From Mesorhizobium kowhaii (lineage in GTDB: Bacteria > Pseudomonadota > Alphaproteobacteria > Rhizobiales > Rhizobiaceae): DNA of 64,000 bases. The position numbers and the translations under genes are program-made. Positions within the stretch are counted from its first letter, which is position 1; each line of letters opens with the position of its first letter. Shown piece after piece: positions 59,152-64,000 of the stretch. The stretch lies in contig NZ_MZXV01000040.1 of the NCBI RefSeq assembly GCF_003253745.1, positions 213,264 to 277,263 on the forward strand, written 5' to 3'. A model generated the notes under the pieces. It worked only from the letters and a program-made list of their open reading frames with translations. It did no database searches and had not been told where the DNA came from.

Positions 59152-60297
59152 TCACGCCATAGGCAATGCCGGCCAGCGATCGACTATCCTGCCGCTGGAA
59201 AACACGGCGATCGATCCGAACTGCTGCAGCACGGCCTCGCTCTGCGTCGGGCGCAGGAACGCGTAGTCGCCGGGCTTTGCGGTCGCATCGTGGGGAAGGC
59301 CCATGAATTGCTGGTTCGAAGAGAGGCCGAGCAGGCCGCTCGTCTCCATCCCTTCGGGAAAGACCGGCTCGGCCATCCATTTGCCGCCATAGAGATAGCA
59401 CCCCTTGCGCGGAAACCGGCCGAGCCCCTGCAGCAGGCGGGTGACGGCCGGCGGGCCGGGCAGCATCGGCTCGACGACCTTCAGGATCGGCGTCGCGATA
59501 AAGGCTGCCGGCTGGAAGCCTTCGAGGCCGGGCGTATCGAAATCGCTGGGCAGCACAAAGGCCGAGCCCATCGACACCTCGTTGGCCACGCTGCCATGAT
59601 GAAGCAGCGCGGTCTTGCTGCCGCCGATGTTGAGGATACGGCGCTGCTCGGCGCCGAGGCACGCAACGAAGGCGGTGGCCTGTTCCGAGGCTTTCGCCAA
59701 CGCCTTGGCGGGCCCGCCGAACAGGCCGGGAATATGCGGCGCATGCGCTTCGTAGGCCATGACGCCTTCGCAATGCAGCCGTTTATGAGCCGGCAGCAAC
59801 TTAAGAGCCTGCGACAAGGCCTCCGGGCTGGCAAATCCGCCGCGATGCAGCCCGACATCGATCTCGAAAGCAATGCGCAACTCAGTGCCGAGTTCGGCCG
59901 CGAGCGCGCCATATTCGGCCAGCCGCTCCTGCGTATCGATCAGCCAGCACACCCGCGACCAGTCGGCGTCCCCTTTCACCAGTGCCGCCCTTGCCGCGTG
60001 GACCGGCATCGGCTTGCCGTACAGCATGTCGGCTTTGGGAAATGCCTTCAACACCGCTCCGCTGATCGGCGGATGGAAAGTCATGAAGCGATTGGTGCCT
60101 AGAGCCTTGCCGATGTGCGACAGCAGAGGCAGGCAAGCGAGCGACTTGTCGACAAGCCGCACGGCAAGGCCGGGGTCAAGCCTCTCTTTCACCAGTGCAA
60201 TGTTGCGGTCCAGCCGGTCGAGATCGAGCAGCAGGCAAGGCTGGAAGATGCCGGCTTCCTTCAGCGCGCCCGAAAGAGTGGCGAAATAGGCGCTCAT
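59152..60297 (-). CDS. PLP-dependent fold-III enzyme, DSD1 / D-threonine-aldolase-like, lacking the usual metal ligands
   Basis: A 381-residue enzyme. The alanine-racemase-like barrel starts PCLLLDLDRLDRNIALVKERL, with the PLP lysine in RLVDKSLACLP (residue about 51). Later come ELRIAFEIDVGLHRGGFASPEAL and EGVMAYEAH. In D-serine dehydratases and D-threonine aldolases a C-terminal P-x-H-x-C binds the metal; here the place reads FLRPTQSEAVLQQFG, without His or Cys. Activity may differ from family standards. Its ATG overlaps the stop of the flavoenzyme gene (ATGA). The pairing with an aldonolactone-oxidase-type enzyme suggests a shared pathway. Substrate unknown. Confidence 0.8.
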   Translation of the reverse strand: MSAYFATLSGALKEAGIFQPCLLLDLDRLDRNIALVKERLDPGLAVRLVDKSLACLPLLSHIGKALGTNRFMTFHPPISGAVLKAFPKADMLYGKPMPVHAARAALVKGDADWSRVCWLIDTQERLAEYGALAAELGTELRIAFEIDVGLHRGGFASPEALSQALKLLPAHKRLHCEGVMAYEAHAPHIPGLFGGPAKALAKASEQATAFVACLGAEQRRILNIGGSKTALLHHGSVANEVSMGSAFVLPSDFDTPGLEGFQPAAFIATPILKVVEPMLPGPPAVTRLLQGLGRFPRKGCYLYGGKWMAEPVFPEGMETSGLLGLSSNQQFMGLPHDATAKPGDYAFLRPTQSEAVLQQFGSIAVFSSGRIVDRWPALPMA

Positions 60298-61574
60298 CGT
60301 TCGATGCCGAACAGGCCGGCTATGTAAGGCGAGACGAAGCGGTTCTGCGGGTCGATGTCGCGGCGTACCGCCATCGCGTCGTCCCAGCGCGGATAGAGCT
60401 TTTTCAGGTCCGCCGCCTTCAGGCTGTGCATCTTGCCCCAATGCGGCCGGCCGCCATATCTGCGGAAGATCGGCTCGGCCGCCCGCATGAACGGCAGCGG
60501 ATCGCTCGCCGCATCGTGGTGGATGGCGATCGAGCAGGTTTGTCTGTTGTAGAATGGCGAAAGCCAAAACTGGTCTGGTGCGACCGAGCGCACCTCCATC
60601 GGGAAATAGACTTCGGGAAAGCGCTTCTCCGTCAGTTCGATGATCTCGGCCAGTACCTTCGGCCCCTCATCGAACGGCAGATGATATTCCATCTCGTTGA
60701 ACTTGGTCTGCCGGTCGCTGGCATAGACGTTGAGCCAATCCTGCACATAGTCCTCGGCCGGCACCTTCGCGACGGCGTCGCGGATCAGCCGGCGGCGGAG
60801 CGACGGTAGCCAGGCGAGCCCGGTGCGCAGCCGGCGCAGCGTCCTCAACCCACCCTCGTCATCCTCGGTCGGACGCGTGGTGGTCGCCGCCGTGCTGAAG
60901 TCGCTGGCGATGAACTGCGCATAGCCGGAAAACGGAATGTAGTAGAATTCGGCCGAACGATGCGCGGCCATCATCGTTTCGAAATCGCGCAGCATGTCGG
61001 CGATCGGCAGCACCCATTTGCGGCGGCGCAGCCGGTAGGTCGCAATGTTGTTCAGCGTCACCTCGGTCATCACGCCAAAGGCGCCAAGCGCGACGCCGAC
61101 GGCATGGATCGTCTCCTGATCCCCTGCCCGCTTGAAGTCACGCAACTTGCCCAGCCCGTCGACGATCTGCACCGTTTCAAGCTGCGTGTGGTAGGCGCCG
61201 AGCGTAGGTCCCGAGCCATGCGTGGCGGTGCCGAGTGCGCCACCAATCGCCTGGCGATCGATGTCACCCATATTGGGCAGCCCCTGGCCGATGTCTTGCA
61301 GGATGTGCATCAACGAGCCGAGCCGGGTCCCTGCCCGCACGCGTGCCTGATGTTTTTCGGTGTCGTGCGAGACCAGCCCTTCCAGCTTCTCCAGGGACAG
61401 GATCGTGCCCTCGGATTTCACCAGCGGCGTGAAGGAATGACCGGCGCCGACAACGCGGACCGGGCCGGGTGCGGTGCGAACAAGATCGCCAAGCGCGCCG
61501 GCATCGGCGGGACTGGCAACCAGCCGCGGTTCTGCGGTGACGTAGCCGGACCAGTTGCTCCAGGTGTTCGACAT
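60294..61574 (-). CDS. FAD-linked oxidase of the aldonolactone / alditol oxidase family
   Basis: A 426-residue flavoenzyme. The FAD-binding PCMH fold has VRVVGAGHSFTPLVKSEGTILSLEKLEGLV (about residues 38-67), where the His of GHSFTP is often the covalent FAD attachment site. It continues GQGLPNMGDIDRQAIGGALGTATHGSG. The C-terminal ALO domain ends with the conserved RPHWGKMHSL. Relatives oxidise aldonolactones (vitamin C or erythroascorbate type) or sugar alcohols with oxygen. No signal peptide. It is followed by the DSD1-like enzyme (4-nt overlap) and preceded by the MFS gene 9 nt upstream. Confidence 0.88.
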   Translation of the reverse strand: MSNTWSNWSGYVTAEPRLVASPADAGALGDLVRTAPGPVRVVGAGHSFTPLVKSEGTILSLEKLEGLVSHDTEKHQARVRAGTRLGSLMHILQDIGQGLPNMGDIDRQAIGGALGTATHGSGPTLGAYHTQLETVQIVDGLGKLRDFKRAGDQETIHAVGVALGAFGVMTEVTLNNIATYRLRRRKWVLPIADMLRDFETMMAAHRSAEFYYIPFSGYAQFIASDFSTAATTTRPTEDDEGGLRTLRRLRTGLAWLPSLRRRLIRDAVAKVPAEDYVQDWLNVYASDRQTKFNEMEYHLPFDEGPKVLAEIIELTEKRFPEVYFPMEVRSVAPDQFWLSPFYNRQTCSIAIHHDAASDPLPFMRAAEPIFRRYGGRPHWGKMHSLKAADLKKLYPRWDDAMAVRRDIDPQNRFVSPYIAGLFGIER

Positions 61575-61583
61575 GTCGCCTCC

Positions 61584-62768
61584 TCAGGCAACGGCGCGGC
61601 GATGCCGCGACACGAGGAGGAACAGGCCGAGCAGCGCCACGCTGGCAACGGCGCTGGCGGCGGCGAATTCCGGCACCGGGCGAAAATCCTTGCCGTCGAT
61701 GAGCAGCGACGCCGCGATCGGGCCGATCGCCAGGCCAAAAAGCTGTGCGGCCGGCACCAGCAGCACGGCGGTGCGCGTCTCGTCGGCGGTGATCGCCAAG
61801 CGGATCTGGTAAGGCACGATGAACAAGAGGATGAAGCCCATGACCAAGGCGGCAACCCAGAATGTGGTGAGGCCAGGTCCGCTGGCGAGGACCAGCGCGC
61901 TGACAAACGCGACGGCACCGATCACGGCGATGGCAAGGCGGTAGTCGATGCGCGCCTCGAACACGGTCGCCGTCATCGCGCCCAGGACCTGAACCGCGAG
62001 GCTGGCCGAGACGATCAGGCCGACGGTGCGGCCATCGATGCCGTATTGTGCGCCAAGCGGCTCCAGAAAGGCCCAGACTGCGCCGAAGAACATGAAGTAG
62101 CAGAAGACCGACAGCAGCGCGGTGATCGAAGGAACAGTCAGCACATTGGCCAGATTCTCTTCCTTGGGCAGATCGGCATAGTCACCAGGGACCGTGACGG
62201 CGACCGCCAGCGAAGCAATGCAGACGACGGCGAGAACGATGAAGCCGCCCGCCGATCCTGCGGCCGGGATGACATAGAGCGCCAGCAGCAGGGCAAGCGC
62301 ACATTGCGCCAGGGTCTGCATGGTGACGAAATAGCCGCCGATGCGCTCGGCCCGCCGCGAACGCGCAATCAGTTCGGTGGCGACCGCCACCAGGCCGCCC
62401 TCGGCGAGGCCAGCCAGGGCGCGGGCCGCAATCAGCATGTTGGCGCCAGCGGCATAAGCCGTCCAAAAATTCGCCAGCGCCAGCAGGAGCAAAAGGATCG
62501 CACTTTTCCAGCGCATGTTGCGGGCCGAAAGCAGCATTGCCACAACGGCCGAGCCGATGGCGATGGCGATCATCTCGGCGGTGGCGACCAGCGCCAGTTC
62601 GTCGCCGCTGACATGGCCTTCGGTGTAAAGGGCGCCGAGCAGCACCGGCTGCAGGCCGAGGATGAGCAGGCCGACCGAGCCGATCCACAGGGCCGAGGCA
62701 AGCTGTCCTGCGGTCGGATTGCCGACCAGCCAGTCGCTGTTTCCGGTATGCGCGTCACCAGATGCCAA
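61584..62768 (-). CDS. MFS transporter of the flavoenzyme operon
   Basis: A 394-residue transporter with about 12 helices (ALWIGSVGLLILGLQPVLLGALYT, ALLLLALANFWTAYAAGANMLIAARALAGLAEGG, and so on). The likely start is TTG 62768, because GGGAGG lies 5 nt upstream and the first helix then begins about 25 residues in. The frame is open to an ATG at 62846, but that start would place the TetR-type operator inside the coding region. It may import the substrate of the two enzymes downstream. First gene of the operon, divergent from tetR. Confidence 0.85.
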   Translation of the reverse strand: MASGDAHTGNSDWLVGNPTAGQLASALWIGSVGLLILGLQPVLLGALYTEGHVSGDELALVATAEMIAIAIGSAVVAMLLSARNMRWKSAILLLLLALANFWTAYAAGANMLIAARALAGLAEGGLVAVATELIARSRRAERIGGYFVTMQTLAQCALALLLALYVIPAAGSAGGFIVLAVVCIASLAVAVTVPGDYADLPKEENLANVLTVPSITALLSVFCYFMFFGAVWAFLEPLGAQYGIDGRTVGLIVSASLAVQVLGAMTATVFEARIDYRLAIAVIGAVAFVSALVLASGPGLTTFWVAALVMGFILLFIVPYQIRLAITADETRTAVLLVPAAQLFGLAIGPIAASLLIDGKDFRPVPEFAAASAVASVALLGLFLLVSRHRRAVA

Positions 62769-62815
62769 AACCGCCTCCCAACGTCCCTTGCCGTGCCGCA
62801 AAAAAGCTGACAACC

Positions 62816-62837
62816 TATCAGTATTCAAAAACTGATA
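62816..62837. promoter_or_regulatory. Inverted repeat between the MFS operon and tetR (candidate TetR operator)
   Basis: TATCAGT (62816-62822) and ACTGATA (62831-62837) form a perfect 7-bp inverted repeat with an 8-bp spacer, 22 bp in all. It lies in the divergent gap between the MFS and TetR genes, the usual place for a TetR-family autoregulatory site. Confidence 0.65.
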
Positions 62838-62893
62838 CTTGATCATATTATTTTGTCAACCATGGAGCCGGAATTGTCGCGGAAGATCGGTGC

Positions 62894-63520
62894 ATGACGG
62901 AAGCAAGGCGAACAGTGACAAGGCTCAGGCGCAAACCCAAGCAGGAGCGCAGCCGCGAGCGCATCGACGCGATCCTGTCGACAACCATGCGGCTGATCGG
63001 CGAAAAGGGCATCGACGCCGTCACCATGAAGGAAGTCGGCATGCTGGCGGGCGGGCCGATCGCCACCGTCTACCACTATTTTCCCAACAAATCGGCGATC
63101 CTGGCGATGCTCTACGAGCGGTTTTCCGAAGTCAGCCGGGCACGATTGACTGCGATCATCGCCGACATCCGCGAGGCCAAGGACGTGATCGTGGCTGCCG
63201 ACCGGTTGCTTGACGACTATCTCAGCCGTGTCGCCGGCGATCCGGCCATCCAGGATCTGCAGAACGCCATCCAGGCCGACAAGGCGCTCAAGAATCTCGA
63301 CATCGCCGAAACCCGGCATCAAGCCAAGATGTTCTGCGACCATGTCGTCGCCCTGCTCGAACCCGAGAAGCGCGAGCAGTTCGAACGCATGGTTCTCCTG
63401 ATCTTCCAGCTAGCCGGTGGTGTAGTGCGCCTGGCGCTTGCCGAGGGCAAAGCGGAAAGTCGCCAGACCATCGAGGACTACCGGTCGATCATCCACACCC
63501 AACTGCGGCTCTTTCTCTAA
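62894..63520 (+). CDS. TetR-family transcriptional regulator
   Basis: A 208-residue regulator. The N-terminal helix-turn-helix is ERIDAILSTTMRLIGEKGIDAVTMKEVGMLAGGPIATVYHYFPNKSAILAML (about residues 21-72); the C-terminal part is the helical ligand domain. It probably represses the divergent MFS-oxidase-DSD1 operon and itself through the inverted repeat at 62816-62837. The stop codon lies within the first arm of a hairpin repeat. Confidence 0.92.
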   Translation: MTEARRTVTRLRRKPKQERSRERIDAILSTTMRLIGEKGIDAVTMKEVGMLAGGPIATVYHYFPNKSAILAMLYERFSEVSRARLTAIIADIREAKDVIVAADRLLDDYLSRVAGDPAIQDLQNAIQADKALKNLDIAETRHQAKMFCDHVVALLEPEKREQFERMVLLIFQLAGGVVRLALAEGKAESRQTIEDYRSIIHTQLRLFL

Positions 63521-63619
63521 GCAGACTCCGCTCGCTTCGCCATCGCGCTGTCTGCTTAGGTTTCTTTGTTTGCCGCAGGTTCTTGTCGCAAAACCGTGGA
63601 ACACTTTTGCGGAACCTGC
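63517..63619. repeat. Composite two-hairpin intergenic repeat, copy E
   Basis: Hairpin 1: CTAAGCAGAC (63517-63526) pairs with GTCTGCTTAG (63550-63559). Spacer with TTTCTTTGTTT. Hairpin 2: GCAGGTTC (63575-63582) pairs with GAACCTGC (63612-63619), with inner arms CGCAAAA/TTTTGCG. The TetR stop codon (63518-63520) is in the first arm. It may act as the tetR terminator ahead of groES. Confidence 0.75.
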
Positions 63620-63680
63620 TCAGTGGTCGTGGCGACACCGCCCCGTGCGAATTTCGCGCGTTTCGACAGCGTGTCGCGCC

Positions 63681-63708
63681 TTGACACTGGCAGGCCAGCG
63701 GCCTATTT
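63681..63708 (+). promoter_or_regulatory. groES: Predicted promoter of groES
   Basis: TTGACA at 63681-63686, a 16-bp spacer and CTATTT at 63703-63708 give a sigma-70-type promoter. It ends 10 bp before the CIRCE operator, so the repressor would sit at the transcription start. Confidence 0.6.
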
Positions 63709-63718
63709 CAGCGCCACG

Positions 63719-63745
63719 TTAGCACTCGCCATTGGTGAGTGCTAA
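63719..63745. promoter_or_regulatory. CIRCE operator (HrcA site) of groES
   Basis: TTAGCACTC (63719-63727), a 9-bp spacer, and GAGTGCTAA (63737-63745) match the CIRCE consensus exactly. HrcA repressor binds this site and releases it on heat or folding stress. Confidence 0.95.
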
Positions 63746-63807
63746 CCATACGTCCGGCGCCGCCGGATGGAGGAACTGTTCTCACCGTTCTCATCGAGGA
63801 AGAAAAA

Positions 63808-64000
63808 ATGGCAAAGTCGAAGTTCCGCCCGCTTCATGACCGCGTGGTCGTTCGCCGGGTCGAATCCGAATCCAAGACCGCCGGCGGGATCATCATCCCC
63901 GATACGGCAAAGGAAAAGCCGCAGGAAGGCGAGATCATCGCTGTCGGCTCCGGCGCTCGTGACGAAGCCGGAAAGCTCGTCCCGCTGGACGTCAAGGCCG
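63808..64000 (+). CDS. groES: Co-chaperonin GroES, N-terminal part (3' end outside window)
   Basis: The first 64 residues read MAKSKFRPLHDRVVVRRVESESKTAGGIIIPDTAKEKPQEGEIIAVGSGARDEAGKLVPLDVKA. This includes the mobile loop (SESKTAGGIIIPDTAKEKP), with the GGIII that contacts GroEL. GAGGAAGAAAAA precedes the ATG. GroES caps GroEL to fold proteins; groEL probably follows beyond the right edge. With a CIRCE element, this copy is heat-inducible through HrcA. Confidence 0.98.
   Translation, partial: MAKSKFRPLHDRVVVRRVESESKTAGGIIIPDTAKEKPQEGEIIAVGSGARDEAGKLVPLDVKA

Noticed and set aside
60960..62810. Plus-strand frame of 616 codons opposite the flavoenzyme and MFS genes
   Set aside because: The minus-strand genes have full family motifs; this frame is His/Arg/Gln-rich with no domain.
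1..64000. tRNA, rRNA, insertion sequence, integrase or attachment-site signals
   Set aside because: Reading both strands by eye I found no cloverleaf-like tRNA, rRNA segment, transposase motif or integrase gene. A covariance search could still reveal a small RNA.

Overview
The window looks like chromosomal DNA of a Rhizobiales alphaproteobacterium, most likely Mesorhizobium. It is GC-rich and densely coded. It carries the rhizobial gene order pmbA-like / cysQ-like / DUF4170 / DUF374 acyltransferase / waaA / lpxK beside a DUF2093 gene, and several copies of two-hairpin intergenic repeats of the kind common in Mesorhizobium. I see no tRNA, rRNA, insertion sequence, prophage or CRISPR array. The genus is inferred from gene content and style, not from a marker gene.

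Layout. 1-8 kb: the end of a LysR regulator, a cupin protein, an unknown membrane-anchored protein, DUF2093, then the lipid A/Kdo operon on the minus strand. 7.8-15.3 kb: a broken VOC gene, then a MocR regulator with a D-amino-acid dehydrogenase-like enzyme, divergent from a polyamine-type ABC importer; the shared promoter region is rich in repeats. 15.3-32 kb: mostly housekeeping genes (epmA, efp, patatin, an M16 peptidase pair, rsmD, rluB, tadA, ileS, ribF) with a MipA/OmpV porin-like protein and an HdeD-like protein. 33-42 kb: two orphan Tad-type pilus or surface proteins, a LysE exporter, a DUF2189 membrane protein, a CAP lipoprotein, and a PAS-PAS-GAF-GGDEF-EAL gene split by an in-frame TAG. 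42-46 kb: an EmrAB-type efflux operon under a MarR repressor with a clear palindromic operator.

46.2-52 kb is the most interesting part. Six tightly coupled genes encode a CDP-alcohol phosphatidyltransferase, a fused alpha/beta hydrolase-methyltransferase, a fused PAP2/dual-specificity phosphatase, a small membrane protein, a PlsC-like acyltransferase and a CdsA-like cytidylyltransferase. Together they read as a self-contained, probably uncharacterised, phospholipid-making or remodelling pathway. After a stretch of gene remnants comes a sugar-type ABC importer with its own LacI regulator and a 30-bp perfect palindrome in front. Next are an AraC/GyrI regulator and a small catabolic operon (DSD1-like PLP enzyme, aldonolactone-oxidase-type flavoenzyme, MFS carrier) divergent from a TetR regulator. 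The window ends in groES with its CIRCE operator.

Other points of note: a multi-hairpin repeat is inserted in frame inside the second M16 peptidase gene, rluB has a five-copy 81-bp tandem repeat in its N-terminal extension, and remnants of a VOC protein, a FecCD permease and possibly an isopenicillin-N-synthase-like oxygenase are visible.
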